In this document: positions 29,453 to 39,437 of the stretch, one piece after another
Numbering within the stretch: the stretch's first letter is position 1
Layout of the letters: each line of letters starts with the position of its first letter
From: Bacteroidales bacterium
GTDB lineage: Bacteria > Bacteroidota > Bacteroidia > Bacteroidales > P3
Assembly: GCA_017522255.1 (NCBI GenBank)
Contig: JAFWZP010000063.1
Location: forward strand, 1-49,776
DNA: 49,776 nt
Direction of reading: 5' to 3'
Made by a program: the position numbers and the translations under genes
The notes under the pieces: model-generated
Told to the model about the DNA's origin: nothing
What the model saw: only the letters and a program-made list of their open reading frames with translations
Database searches by the model: none

Positions 29453-30277
29453 AAAATATTTTTATCACATCTACCCCAAATTTTATCAAATAAAAGCCCA
29501 TGTTTGGCATTTTATATACAAAACAAAGTTGGCAAAACAACACAACACCAACTCCTACTATTTAATTATAAATGTAATACGTCGCCACAACATGCTACTT
29601 ATACATCTACAAAGATACAACATTTTGTGCAATATACAAATAGAAAAATTGCCTTGAGTAAAAACTTAATGCTTTTCACCTTAAACTTGACACTACGAGC
29701 TTGGAGCCTCCCTCTTATCCCTCCTAAAGGAGGAAAGATAGCAAGCCCACTACTCATTGCTCTTGTCTCACTACTCACTACCCATAATCCGCTGTCTCAA
29801 AAAATGTATGTAATAATGTAATTTGAGCTTTGAGCCTTGAGCTCACTGCTCAAAGCCAATTGTTCGTTGTTCCGTTGTTCCGCAAAATTCACACAACAAA
29901 CACGCCTACTAAACAAAATATTCTTCACATTGGATCTACAGAGTTGTGGAGTTCCTTAAGACTACAAGTCGGGCGATGCCGGTTTTTTAAAAGACTACAA
30001 GTCCACAAGTCTAAGAGTCTAAGAGTAACTCATTGTCTCGTTGTCCCATTGACTTGTAGTCTTTTGTCTTTCGTCTGATGAAGCCTCACAGCTCATTGCT
30101 CACTGCCCCCCAAAAATGTAACAACCTAAATCAGCAAATCACAAAACATGTGGTTAGGTGGCAAAGGTATGGGAATTGCAGGTCGCAACCATAAGGTTTA
30201 GGGTTGCAAACCCAGATAGTTACAAAACGTATATATGAGAGTCGCAAAAAAAATTGAAGTATATCAATTATAAAAAA
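29453..30277. other. Gene-free gap with dispersed and local repeats
   Basis: Apart from the ruvB promoter, no gene is supported. A 44-base element at 29705-29748, palindromic around CCTCCTAAAGGAGG, recurs at 40458-40500. The word AAGACTACAAGTC occurs at 29958-29970 and 29991-30003, and inverted at 30051-30065. The gap also holds many degenerate phrases such as AGCTCATTGCTCACTGC. GGGTTGCAAACCC near 30203 is a short palindrome. Confidence 0.6.
29610..29640 (-). promoter_or_regulatory. Promoter of the ruvB operon
   Basis: Perfect TTTG-N19-TATCTTTG on the minus strand. The nearest minus-strand gene is ruvB, about 165 bases downstream. Confidence 0.75.
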
Positions 30278-30306
30278 AGCGAGAATAACAAAATATTATC
30301 CTCGCT
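30278..30306 (-). terminator. Terminator of the caspase/LRR operon
   Basis: On the minus strand a 10-bp stem GCGAGGATAA / TTATTCTCGC (one G-U pair) is followed by seven T, 35 bases after the stop of the large LRR gene. Confidence 0.88.
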
Positions 30307-30340
30307 CAAATACCTAAAGATTTGATAAGTAGTTTTAGTG

Positions 30341-33300
30341 TTATTCTTTCAGCACTTTTCGGACTGCCACACCTTTATCGGTTGTTATACGTAATGTGTA
30401 ATACCCTTTGGTTAATGCTGTTATATTTACCACATTTGAGTTTTCGCATACTGTCACCACTCTACCCATCATATCCAAAACTTCTATCTTTTGTACATCG
30501 GTGCGGTTCAAAGTAATCATACCTGTAGTAGGATTGGGATACAATGCAAGGGTTTCCAATTCTTCATCAGCATCTTTTATACCAATATACGTATCGGTAA
30601 ACGATGCAGTCAGCGAAAGGTCGGCAGTTATTTTTATAGTACGCGGATTGTCGCGGTTACCATCGCTCCAGCAATCGAAGAAGTAGCCTGTATTGGAATT
30701 GGCACGTATCACCACTTCGTTGCCATACTCGTAGCTACCGGCACCTGCCACTGTTCCCATTGCAGTATTGGCACTGCTCAATGTCAAAGCGTAGGTGTTT
30801 GGATTGAATACGGCAATATACTTTTTATCGGCAGTTACCACTTCGGTGCGTGTGGGCGACGTTACCCCATCGGTCCATTTCTCAAAATGATAGCCATAAT
30901 TGGCTGTAACCGACAATGTAATAGTAGCTTTATATTCAAATACACCACCTCCTATTACACTACCTCTATCGTTGTAATTGTTATAAACGCCCGTGGTTAT
31001 GGTATAAGTATTAGGCTCGAATATAGCTGTAAATGTGCTATCTTTCAGCAATTGAATATTACGCGGATTTTGAGTATTGCCATCGTTCCAACGAGCAAAG
31101 TGGTAGCCTGTGTTGGCGTTAGCTCTTATTGTTACATTAGTACCATGCAAATGCGAACCGCTACCGCTCACCGAACCCCGTTCACTATCCGAAGATAGCA
31201 CCGTAATGGTGTAAGTAGGTTTTTCGCCAAATATAGCATAATAAGTAGTGTCGCAAGTTACGGTTATGGTGCGAGGATTATCGGTGTTGCCATCGCTCCA
31301 ACGCAATAGGCAGTATTCAAATGCAGTAGGCGTACCGGTAATAGTTTGTGTGGTATTGTAGGCAAACAAACCACCCCCACTCACTGAGCCCAATGCAGTA
31401 TCGTTGCTAACCACATTTATAGTGTATAGCTTTGGAGTAAATGTGGCAGCATAAACTCTATTTTCTCTCACCACTACTTGGCGGGTAGCGTTGGTGTCGC
31501 CATCGTTCCAGCGCAAAAATGTGTATCCATAGTTAGCAGTAGCCGAAATAGTAATGGTATCCAAGTACTCATATTGTCCTGCACCGGTAAGCACACCTTG
31601 CGTAGTATTGGTTAATGATATTGTATAAACATTCTTGGCAAAGATGGCAGTGTACATCACATTGCCGGCAAGGCTTGCAGTACGAGGATTTTGAGTGTTG
31701 CCATCGTTCCATTGTACAAAGTGATAGCCATAATTAGGTACGGCTGTCATTTGGCCGGTGGAGCAATCGTAGTCTACATGCCCGTAGGTTGCGTTGTTTA
31801 CAGCCAACTTGTCGGCATTGCCACTTATATGCACATCGCCCACAATATTACTATAAAAGTGAGAGTACCAATCTGTATTAGCCAAATAAGCCTGAGTGCT
31901 TTCGCATGGCACAATAAGCAATTGCGAGTTCATTGCATAATTTGGCAACGAATAGTAATTGCCCAAAGTAGGAGGCACATTCGCCTTGCACACTATTGTA
32001 TCTACCCATACGTAATTGAAAGCATCCGATGCTATACTTGCCAAACGACTACCAAACACCAGCTTTCTGATAATAGTGCGATAGTATGATGACGAACTAC
32101 CCTCAATAGTGTTTTGAGACAGAGCTGTTATAGAATCGCCGAGTACAAAGGTTTCAATATTTCCGCAATCCCATACAGCATGATAGGGCATCATTTTCGG
32201 GTTGTTCCACACCACGGTTTTCAAGCTGTCACAATTTCTAAAAATTGAATTTCCTATCGTATCCACAGTGTGAGGTATTTCCACATACTTAATACCGTTG
32301 CAATTCTGAAAAGCAGCCTCACCTATATATTCCAATCTGCTGCCAAAGCGTAATGTATCCACTTCAAATTTACAACCATAGAATGCCCAATATCCTATCT
32401 TAACCAAAGTATTAAGGGAATTGCCAAAGGTAATATTCCTCAAATTAGAACAATTATAGAAAGCTTTTTTGCCTATCGAATCAAGATTATTACTTAAGAC
32501 CACGGTTTCTAATGAATCAATATTTTCAAATGCCTCTTCAGCAATATATTTTACTGAATCGCCAAAAACGAAAGTTTTGATTTTTGAACCGTAAAAAACA
32601 CTATTAGTATTAGGGTTGTTATAAACCACAGTGGTTAAGCCATAGCAATAACTAAATGCACCACCTCCTATAGTATCTAACGAATAAGGTATTTCCACAT
32701 ACTTGATACCATCGCAATTTCGAAAAGCAGAGCCACCTATAAATTTTAATCTATTACCTAAACGCAAGGTATCTATATTCATATCATGGCAATTATAAAA
32801 AGCATTTTCGTCTATCTTAACCAAAGTATTTAGAGAGTTACCAAAAGTGATATTTCTCAAATTTTCACAATATCCAAAAGCTTCTTTTCCTATAGAATCG
32901 AGATTATTGCTTAATACCACGGTTCTTAAAGAATCTTGGTAATATAACGCCTTTTCACTAATATATCTTACCGAATCGCCGAAGATAAATGTTTTAATTT
33001 TTGATTCATGAAAAACACCATCATCATAGTAGCCATAAGAATTAGGATAAACAAGCATTGCTTTGGGACTGTTCCAAACCACAGTGTTTAAATTATCGCA
33101 ATGTTCAAATGCATAATTGTCTATACTATCCATTGAATAAGGAATCTCCAAATACCTCAACGAATCAATATCGTAGAACGCACCACCTCCTATATATTTA
33201 AGATTATTGCTAAAGCGTAGTGTATCTATATTCAATAAACTGCAGCCTCTAAATGCGCTCTGTCCTATGCTTACCAAATTAGTAGCATTTTCCAAACCGG

Positions 33301-35428
33301 CAGCATATCTAAGATTAATACATCTATCAAATGCATTATTTCCTATAGTTGTCAGATTTGTAGCATTTCCAAAATTTATATTTCTCAAACTGTCACAACT
33401 ATAAAATGCATTATTTCCTATAGTTGTTAGATTTGTAGCATTTACGAAATCTATATTTCTCAAATTATAGCAATCATAAAAAGCTTGATATCCTATAGCC
33501 CTCAAATTTGTAGCATTTGCGAAATCTACATTTCTCAAGTTATAACAATTTCTAAATGCTTCATCTCCTATAGTATCCACATTATTACCCAAAATAACGG
33601 TGTGCAAGCTGTCGCTATCATACAACGCTCTGTAAGGTATATTTCTTACCGAATCGCCAAAAACAAAAGTTTTAACATAAGGAAACATATTACAGGATTC
33701 GTACCAATTACTATTATATTGGTATAAATCAGTGTTATTGCTATTGGTGTTCCACACCACCGTGTGTATGTTGTCGCAATCTTTAAAGGTTTCCCATTTT
33801 AATGTATCCACCATATGCGGTATATATACATATCGTATGGAATCACAATTATAGAAAGCTCTATCGCCTATATATACAAGTCTATTGCCAAGTATAAGAG
33901 AATCCACTTTAAATCCCTTGCAATTATTAAAAGCACCTTCTCCTATTCTTATAAGCGAAGACATCCCTTTTTCAAAAGAAAGATAATCCAAGCCATTGCA
34001 ATTAATGAATGCGTTTTTACTTATGGAATCCAAGTCGCCCCTTATTATAATGGTATCCAAACTTTGCGTATATTGCAAAGTATAATTGGATATATATCTT
34101 ACCGAGTCGCCAAAAATAAGGGTTTTAAAGTTGTTGCATTGATTGAACAAGTCGGAGAAGTGGAGAGTATTGTTATTGTAGCTACTTACCTTTTTTACAT
34201 TTGTGGCATTCCATATCACGGTGCTTAAATTATCACAAGTTTCAAAAGCACCTCCGCCAATGGTTTGCAATGAATAAGGAATCTCCACCGAGGTAAGAAG
34301 ATTGCAATTTTCAAAAGCATACTCTCCTATATGCTTAAGCGAAGAGCCGAAAGAGACGTTTTCCAAAGCCAAACAACCACTGAAAGCTCTATTACCTATA
34401 CGTTCCAATCCGCTTGGCAAATTTACCGAAGTAAGAATATAGCTATTGGCAAACGCATTATTGCCTATATATTTGAGCGACGAAGGCAACGACAAGGCTT
34501 CTATATTATCGGCCGAGGCAATAGCATTATCTGCTATACCTATAGTACCGGCAGGCAAAGCCAAAGTGCCACTCACCACCTTATCCATCTTTATAAGATG
34601 ATTGCTTATATATAGTGTGCTATCCACCCAGTTGGCAGAATTATTATAATACGCCGAACCTTCGAAAGCATATTGTTGTATACATCTTATCGATGATGGC
34701 AATGAAATAGAAGCAAGATTATAAGTATTACGAAAAGCACTTCCTCCTATAAACTTAACCGACGATGGAATAGTTATTGAAGAAATTCCCGTACCTCCAA
34801 AAGCTGCATCACATATACTATCAACCGACGATGGAATACTTATTGAAGTTAATCTCCAACAAGAATTAAAAACACTACTCCCTATGCACCTCAATGAATC
34901 GGACAAAGTTACAGATTGCAAAGCAGCACAATAATAAAAAGCTGCTTCACCAATAGCTTTCACCGAGTTAGGTATTACTATTGAAGTCAATGCAGTACAA
35001 TAATAAAAAGCATTTTCGCCAATGCTATCTATGGTTGCCGGCAAACTTATATTAACTATTCCATCGCATTCTTTAAAACATTTGTTTTTCAACCCTATCA
35101 CAGTATAGGTATTCTGCCCGTAAGTAACAGTATCGGGTACCACCACATTGCCTGTAGGTTTTGTATATCCATCCCACGTGACACCATAATAATACCTATC
35201 ATCGGCCGGTGCTACTACCTTTACCGTACGCGGTGCCACATCCGACACTATGGTGTAATACAACCTATGTCCGCTACTGCTAAGGGCACTAAAATCAAAT
35301 GCCCATACATGGCCGACGGTAAACAGTGGCACCACAAGGGCTACTACATACTTTTTAATACTTAATATCTTGTTCATCGCTATAATGTTTTTATTATTAG
35401 CTTTTCTATTCAACCTATCTTTCCGCAT
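30341..35428 (-). CDS. Giant BspA-like LRR / InlB-repeat surface protein with T9SS sorting tail (1695 aa)
   Basis: An N-terminal signal (hydrophobic segment ending VGHVWAF) is followed by about 1,000 residues of LRR_5/BspA repeats of the form IGNNAFYSCDSLRNI and KIKTFIFGDSVRYI. Then come six InlB B-type (Listeria-Bacteroides) repeats at about 1200-1610 with the core GYHFxxWNDGNTQNPR, and a type A T9SS sorting domain (ALYPNPTTG ... KGYYTLRITTDKG). The predicted fate is secretion through the type IX machine and surface attachment. The start at 35428 is kept because AAGGAGG lies 9 bases upstream and overlaps the stop codon of the preceding gene, suggesting translational coupling. An ATG at 35377 would give a more usual signal peptide. 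It is the last gene of the caspase operon and shares its domain plan with the BspA protein at 9.6-12.1 kb. Confidence 0.9.
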   Translation of the reverse strand: MRKDRLNRKANNKNIIAMNKILSIKKYVVALVVPLFTVGHVWAFDFSALSSSGHRLYYTIVSDVAPRTVKVVAPADDRYYYGVTWDGYTKPTGNVVVPDTVTYGQNTYTVIGLKNKCFKECDGIVNISLPATIDSIGENAFYYCTALTSIVIPNSVKAIGEAAFYYCAALQSVTLSDSLRCIGSSVFNSCWRLTSISIPSSVDSICDAAFGGTGISSITIPSSVKFIGGSAFRNTYNLASISLPSSIRCIQQYAFEGSAYYNNSANWVDSTLYISNHLIKMDKVVSGTLALPAGTIGIADNAIASADNIEALSLPSSLKYIGNNAFANSYILTSVNLPSGLERIGNRAFSGCLALENVSFGSSLKHIGEYAFENCNLLTSVEIPYSLQTIGGGAFETCDNLSTVIWNATNVKKVSSYNNNTLHFSDLFNQCNNFKTLIFGDSVRYISNYTLQYTQSLDTIIIRGDLDSISKNAFINCNGLDYLSFEKGMSSLIRIGEGAFNNCKGFKVDSLILGNRLVYIGDRAFYNCDSIRYVYIPHMVDTLKWETFKDCDNIHTVVWNTNSNNTDLYQYNSNWYESCNMFPYVKTFVFGDSVRNIPYRALYDSDSLHTVILGNNVDTIGDEAFRNCYNLRNVDFANATNLRAIGYQAFYDCYNLRNIDFVNATNLTTIGNNAFYSCDSLRNINFGNATNLTTIGNNAFDRCINLRYAAGLENATNLVSIGQSAFRGCSLLNIDTLRFSNNLKYIGGGAFYDIDSLRYLEIPYSMDSIDNYAFEHCDNLNTVVWNSPKAMLVYPNSYGYYDDGVFHESKIKTFIFGDSVRYISEKALYYQDSLRTVVLSNNLDSIGKEAFGYCENLRNITFGNSLNTLVKIDENAFYNCHDMNIDTLRLGNRLKFIGGSAFRNCDGIKYVEIPYSLDTIGGGAFSYCYGLTTVVYNNPNTNSVFYGSKIKTFVFGDSVKYIAEEAFENIDSLETVVLSNNLDSIGKKAFYNCSNLRNITFGNSLNTLVKIGYWAFYGCKFEVDTLRFGSRLEYIGEAAFQNCNGIKYVEIPHTVDTIGNSIFRNCDSLKTVVWNNPKMMPYHAVWDCGNIETFVLGDSITALSQNTIEGSSSSYYRTIIRKLVFGSRLASIASDAFNYVWVDTIVCKANVPPTLGNYYSLPNYAMNSQLLIVPCESTQAYLANTDWYSHFYSNIVGDVHISGNADKLAVNNATYGHVDYDCSTGQMTAVPNYGYHFVQWNDGNTQNPRTASLAGNVMYTAIFAKNVYTISLTNTTQGVLTGAGQYEYLDTITISATANYGYTFLRWNDGDTNATRQVVVRENRVYAATFTPKLYTINVVSNDTALGSVSGGGLFAYNTTQTITGTPTAFEYCLLRWSDGNTDNPRTITVTCDTTYYAIFGEKPTYTITVLSSDSERGSVSGSGSHLHGTNVTIRANANTGYHFARWNDGNTQNPRNIQLLKDSTFTAIFEPNTYTITTGVYNNYNDRGSVIGGGVFEYKATITLSVTANYGYHFEKWTDGVTSPTRTEVVTADKKYIAVFNPNTYALTLSSANTAMGTVAGAGSYEYGNEVVIRANSNTGYFFDCWSDGNRDNPRTIKITADLSLTASFTDTYIGIKDADEELETLALYPNPTTGMITLNRTDVQKIEVLDMMGRVVTVCENSNVVNITALTKGYYTLRITTDKGVAVRKVLKE

Positions 35429-35442
35429 ATCACCATTCCTCC

Positions 35443-36123
35443 TTAGTTTTGTGTTTTAAAACTCTTTTCTTCGCCATAAAACACTTTTCCTGTTTCGTTG
35501 CATTTGGTGTAGGCTCTTACATAGTATGTGCTATTGCTTTGCAAACCGGTTATATCACAAATATAATCGCCTACTCCCACACCATTGCTTATATGTGTGT
35601 TTTCAATAGTTGGATTGTGTGTTTTGGCCCAGCATATACCTCGTTCGTCCACCATAGGATTTCCACCAAATACCACCACGCCTCCACTTATAGCAGAGTT
35701 TTTGGTAATATTACTTACATTCTTGGTGCGTATATCGGGGTAAAGCTCATCGGTGGTGGTAAAAGTTTTTTCATTGCCATAGTATGTACCATTTTCATCT
35801 ATCACATACACGCGAGTGTAGTAGGTAGTGTTTATGGTTAATCCACCTATACTTACACTAAAACTATTTCCACTAAGAGTGGCTTTCGAATGGTTACCAT
35901 CAGTAGTAGGTATACCCGAAGTATTCCAACATATACCTCGTTCATACACCGTGGCATTGTCATTGACAATTACCTCGCCACTCACAATGGCATTAGTGCC
36001 TATAATATCGGTGGCATCGCCTGTATATATTCTAGCCTTCGACATTTCGGGATCTTTGGCACACGAAACTATCATCAGTGCCACAAACAAAGGAAATATT
36101 TTTATTATATATCTCATATTCAT
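35443..36123 (-). CDS. Lipoprotein with two fibronectin type III-like domains
   Basis: In this 226-residue product the signal ends MIVSCAK, a lipobox with the Cys at about residue 21. Two similar domains of about 90 residues follow, each with the pattern YERGICWN / DERGICWAK and ending in NTTYYTRVYVIDENGTYYGNEKTF-like strands (second copy: STYYVRAYTKCNETGKVFYGEEKSF, shown only in part here). The fold looks like Bacteroidota Fn3-type repeats found in surface lipoproteins. No enzyme motif is seen. It lies 21 bases after the PEGA/barrel gene and 14 bases before the giant LRR gene, and its stop codon overlaps that gene's ribosome-binding sequence. An adaptor or anchoring role for the LRR protein is inference. 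Confidence 0.8.
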   Translation of the reverse strand: MNMRYIIKIFPLFVALMIVSCAKDPEMSKARIYTGDATDIIGTNAIVSGEVIVNDNATVYERGICWNTSGIPTTDGNHSKATLSGNSFSVSIGGLTINTTYYTRVYVIDENGTYYGNEKTFTTTDELYPDIRTKNVSNITKNSAISGGVVVFGGNPMVDERGICWAKTHNPTIENTHISNGVGVGDYICDITGLQSNSTYYVRAYTKCNETGKVFYGEEKSFKTQN

Positions 36124-36144
36124 ATCTATTTTTTATCTATTAAA

Positions 36145-37626
36145 CTAAAAAGTGTATCCTACACCGATACGTATTTCGCCATAATTGCCAAAGTTAGATA
36201 CAGGTAATGCCCCATCAAGAGAGAATACAAATCGTCCAAACATCATCTGCATACCCAGCGAGGCTTCCAATCCTCTCACCGAATTACCATCAATATTTAC
36301 CCAATTGCCATCACTCTTTTGCCACGAAAGGGAACGTATACCATAACCCACACCTGCTTTTATGTAGAACATTTTGTTCAAACGACGTATAACACCTGCT
36401 GTGACAGCAAAACGTGTAGTTTTTTCTTCGCCTGTATAGTATCCTTCGCCGATAGAAGCAAGTTCATGGTTTGCAAAGTCAAACGAGAAATTTGTCATAG
36501 CTGTCAGATACCAACCCCAATACTTAACGCTACCCACCGTAAGACCATACGACATTTGAGGAGCCAACGAATAAGCAATATTGGCAGTGGCAAAGAATTT
36601 GTTTACCACAGGTTGCATTGCCAAAGTTATGTTTGCCACCTTGCCATGTTCTAGCATCACAGTGGTATCGGTATTTTCGAAACCTTTTTTCTTGAGTACT
36701 ATACTATGCTTACCTACAGCTATCAATGAGGCAGATTTTGTAGTACCATTGTCCTTATCATCTATATATATTGTGGCACCCTCTTCAGCACTTTTTATCA
36801 TCATAAGAGCTGCAGGAATAAGATTTTTTAAATTAATAGTATGTTTAGTAGCACGCACTGCATCGTAGAGGTATGGCATAGCCAAATAGGAAGTATCTTT
36901 TCGAGCTTCCAATTTATGTCTGCCTTCCATTAAACGACCACTCCAGTCGCCTTTGGCAACACAGTCTCCATCTATATATATCAAGTCGCCGGCATTGGCT
37001 TCTATCTTTACAGTGGCGAACATTGGCACTAACGACACAGATATTTCTTTGTTTTGATAAGCCAATATCTCTACCATTTCGCTACTCGGCTCATACATAG
37101 GAGCAGTAACTCTATAAGAATGCTTTCCTACATCAATAGGGATACGTATTGCACCTTTGTCGAACGGCAACCCCTTGCCGGTGCTATCTATATATATCAT
37201 AGCATCTATAGCGTCGCAACGTACTATAAGATATTGATCGGCTTTTTCGTTGCTAACAGCACGTTTGGTAGCTTCTATTGCTTGAGCAGTGTAAACATTT
37301 GCAATAGCCTCTACCTTAATCACCAATGCTACATCCGATTCGTATTCCAAATTTTTCACCTCAGCAAAAGCGTCCCAGTCTATACGCTTCATAGGCGAAG
37401 GTGTTATCAATGCACCCAAGTCGCCGGTAGCTTTGGTTATTTCTTTGTATGTATTACCATCGTCGAGCGAATAATACGCCTTAATATCGGCAGGATAGTC
37501 CAAAGCGTATGTTATCACCACCTTACCATCTTTCAGGTTAAAATCCAAGTTCGAAGCAGTTTGTGCCATTGCCGTACTGCAAATAGTAACCACGAGTATG
37601 ACACAAAAGAGTAAAATTCTTTTCAT
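36145..37626 (-). CDS. PEGA-domain protein with outer-membrane barrel C-terminus
   Basis: A 493-residue product with a signal peptide ending STAMAQ. The first 100 residues form a beta domain (KVVITYALDYPADIKAYY). PEGA-type modules of about 70 residues each follow, with the pattern MIYIDSTGKGLPFDKG, LIYIDGDCVAKGDWSG and TIYIDDKDNGTTKS plus GKHSIVLKKKGFE. From about residue 340 to the end the strands look like an outer-membrane barrel (FATANIAYSLAPQMSYGLTVG ... EIRIGVGYTF, in part). PEGA domains are carbohydrate- or peptidoglycan-facing surface modules, named after their motif. It follows the caspase gene by only 6 bases, so the two are tightly linked. It could tether the caspase or its target to the outer membrane; that is inference. 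Confidence 0.82.
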   Translation of the reverse strand: MKRILLFCVILVVTICSTAMAQTASNLDFNLKDGKVVITYALDYPADIKAYYSLDDGNTYKEITKATGDLGALITPSPMKRIDWDAFAEVKNLEYESDVALVIKVEAIANVYTAQAIEATKRAVSNEKADQYLIVRCDAIDAMIYIDSTGKGLPFDKGAIRIPIDVGKHSYRVTAPMYEPSSEMVEILAYQNKEISVSLVPMFATVKIEANAGDLIYIDGDCVAKGDWSGRLMEGRHKLEARKDTSYLAMPYLYDAVRATKHTINLKNLIPAALMMIKSAEEGATIYIDDKDNGTTKSASLIAVGKHSIVLKKKGFENTDTTVMLEHGKVANITLAMQPVVNKFFATANIAYSLAPQMSYGLTVGSVKYWGWYLTAMTNFSFDFANHELASIGEGYYTGEEKTTRFAVTAGVIRRLNKMFYIKAGVGYGIRSLSWQKSDGNWVNIDGNSVRGLEASLGMQMMFGRFVFSLDGALPVSNFGNYGEIRIGVGYTF

Positions 37627-37632
37627 ATATCG

Positions 37633-38535
37633 TTATTTCAATTTTAATTGTTTCCAATCATCACCCCATTTAGGCGATGCCACCATTGTTGGTGTTTGAC
37701 TATGTTTTGTTTCGCTTATTTCCACCGAGTTTTGGCGTACTTGTGTTTGCACATACTCGCCAAGTTCCAGCAAAGTGGCTTCTCCTTTGGTATCTTTCAA
37801 CTTCTTAAGCAGATAATATGTAAATATACCATGACGTTGAGCCTTATAAGGATGAGCCGTTTCGTCGCCTTGAGCAGCCGAAAATACTATCACTTTTCCT
37901 TTAGGTTTATTGTCTTTGGCCACCACTTTTACAGCACGTGCATTTTGCAACATACCTTCACCACGCTTCGAACCGCTGAAACAAGCATCCAAAAACACCA
38001 CTATACTTTGAGCAGGTGCTTCGGCAAATTGGCTATACATATCATTCAAAGCCACTGCCATCGAAAGGTCGCTACCCGAACAGTCGGTAGGCAAAAGGTA
38101 ACCATCGAAGTTTTTGTCGGGCACTCCATGACCGGCATAATACACTATCAACGAGGCTTCACCTTTGTAAGCATCAAGTATATCGCGAGACTTTTTTAGC
38201 TCCGATTTTATCTTTCCTGCTGTAGCATTTTCGGAATATAGGATATGACTCTCAGGTATTCCCAATGTTTTCATGCAGTAATTTTTAAAACTTCGGCCAT
38301 CATGCAAAGCATAATCAACATCTGCCACTTGGTCATAGTCTTCGTTGGCTATAATCAAGGCAAAAGTTTTGTCTTGCGTAGTGGTTGATACCGGAATATC
38401 TCTATCCACATTGGCAGCCCTCATCTCGGGAGTTTCTTGGTTTATAACCAAAGTTTTCTTCTTGGTTACAGCATTGTTTTGTGCCATACACATCATCACA
38501 GATAGACACATAGCCATAAATACTACTCTTTTCAT
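37633..38535 (-). CDS. Exported caspase-like cysteine peptidase (clan CD, C14-type)
   Basis: This 300-residue product has an N-terminal hydrophobic signal ending MCMAQ, unusual for metacaspase relatives, most of which are cytoplasmic. The p20-like core starts FALIIANEDYDQVADVDYA. His136 in IVYYAGHGVPD and Cys185 in VVFLDACFSGSKRG form the catalytic dyad. IVFSAAQGDETAHPYKAQRHG and FTYYLLKKLKDTKGEATLLEL complete the fold. The Asp and acidic residues after the Cys would fit cleavage after basic residues, as in metacaspases, but specificity is not proven. No separate pro-domain is present. It is the second gene of an operon whose other members are all exported: a DUF4384 protein upstream and PEGA, Fn3 and LRR proteins downstream. 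A protease acting on envelope or secreted partners is the likely theme. Confidence 0.87.
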   Translation of the reverse strand: MKRVVFMAMCLSVMMCMAQNNAVTKKKTLVINQETPEMRAANVDRDIPVSTTTQDKTFALIIANEDYDQVADVDYALHDGRSFKNYCMKTLGIPESHILYSENATAGKIKSELKKSRDILDAYKGEASLIVYYAGHGVPDKNFDGYLLPTDCSGSDLSMAVALNDMYSQFAEAPAQSIVVFLDACFSGSKRGEGMLQNARAVKVVAKDNKPKGKVIVFSAAQGDETAHPYKAQRHGIFTYYLLKKLKDTKGEATLLELGEYVQTQVRQNSVEISETKHSQTPTMVASPKWGDDWKQLKLK

Positions 38536-38573
38536 GATAATTTATTATTAGTTAATTACTTATTATTTTTTTA

Positions 38574-39368
38574 TTATTGTTTTTCTCTTATTTCGATAGG
38601 TACATAGTATATATACTTGCGGTCGCTCGGTATCTTAGCCATCCAACTTTCTATTTCTTGCCACGAGTTTTCGTCTTTATAATATGGGCATTCATCTTTG
38701 GTGAACACAAACACCAAATAATTTATCTCCACCCTTTTGTCGGTACTTTTGGCACATTCAAGATCCGAATATTCTAATATTCCATGCTTTTTGCCGGCTT
38801 CCAACACTTTTACTCCACCATCTATGTCATTGGGATATAAGCGATAGCCTAATTTATCATTTTCCATACAAAATATCTTTAGATAAGCATTGCGGTATGG
38901 CGTTACCTTAAACTCTATTTTATCTCCCTCAAAATATACACCTTTTATACCTTCAATGTCGGCAACAAAATCAGGGTCGGGTTCCAAACCTTTTTTCACC
39001 TTTGCTTCTATCTCACAATAAAAAGTCATCTCGCCCTTGTGTTCTGCACTATGTTCGTAGCCTTCGTTTATAACGTTGTATTCCACCAACTCTCCATTTA
39101 CCTCATTCAACGACAAACTATTAAACGATTCCCCTACTTCCGATGATGCCATTCTTGTCCACACATTCACCATTTCGCCACACACCTTTTTCACCGCCAT
39201 AGTTTTGGCTTCATTCAAAGCCTCGGTAGCAGCCTGCTTAAAAGTTACATCAGCATTGGTGGTAAGTATATACTCGCCTCTTACTCTCACTGTTTCTATC
39301 TTTTCCTTACCCGAAAAAGCCATCGTGGGTAACATAAAGAGCAACAATATTGCGTATAAATTTTTCAT
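38574..39368 (-). CDS. Secreted DUF4384-domain protein
   Basis: A 264-residue product with a signal peptide ending MAFSG. Residues 25-125 form an alpha/beta domain in which TFKQAATEALNEAKTMAVKK lies, similar to LPP20/FlgO-like envelope proteins. Residues 140-255 match the DUF4384 pattern: GDKIEFKVTPYRNAYLKIFC, then YRLYPNDIDGG, then EINYLVFVFTKDECPYY. DUF4384 commonly occurs next to or fused with caspase-like peptidases in bacteria, and here it is 38 bases before one. Its function is unknown; a substrate-binding or regulatory partner of the peptidase is the simplest guess. It is the first gene of the operon, behind a perfect promoter. Confidence 0.8.
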   Translation of the reverse strand: MKNLYAILLLFMLPTMAFSGKEKIETVRVRGEYILTTNADVTFKQAATEALNEAKTMAVKKVCGEMVNVWTRMASSEVGESFNSLSLNEVNGELVEYNVINEGYEHSAEHKGEMTFYCEIEAKVKKGLEPDPDFVADIEGIKGVYFEGDKIEFKVTPYRNAYLKIFCMENDKLGYRLYPNDIDGGVKVLEAGKKHGILEYSDLECAKSTDKRVEINYLVFVFTKDECPYYKDENSWQEIESWMAKIPSDRKYIYYVPIEIREKQ

Positions 39369-39437
39369 CTTTCAATGTGTTAATTTTTCAACCTATAGCT
39401 ATACCTAATAACATCAATACTATAACTATTTGAAGTG

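Noticed and set aside
29417..29821. 134-residue plus-strand ORF and the following 82-residue ORF in the ruvB-upstream gap
   Set aside because: The first overlaps the ruvB start and promoter on the other strand. Both are made of the repeat phrases of the gap and show no domain.
30121..30240. Possible small RNA around GGGTTGCAAACCC
   Set aside because: The palindrome is short, and no promoter or terminator frames it.
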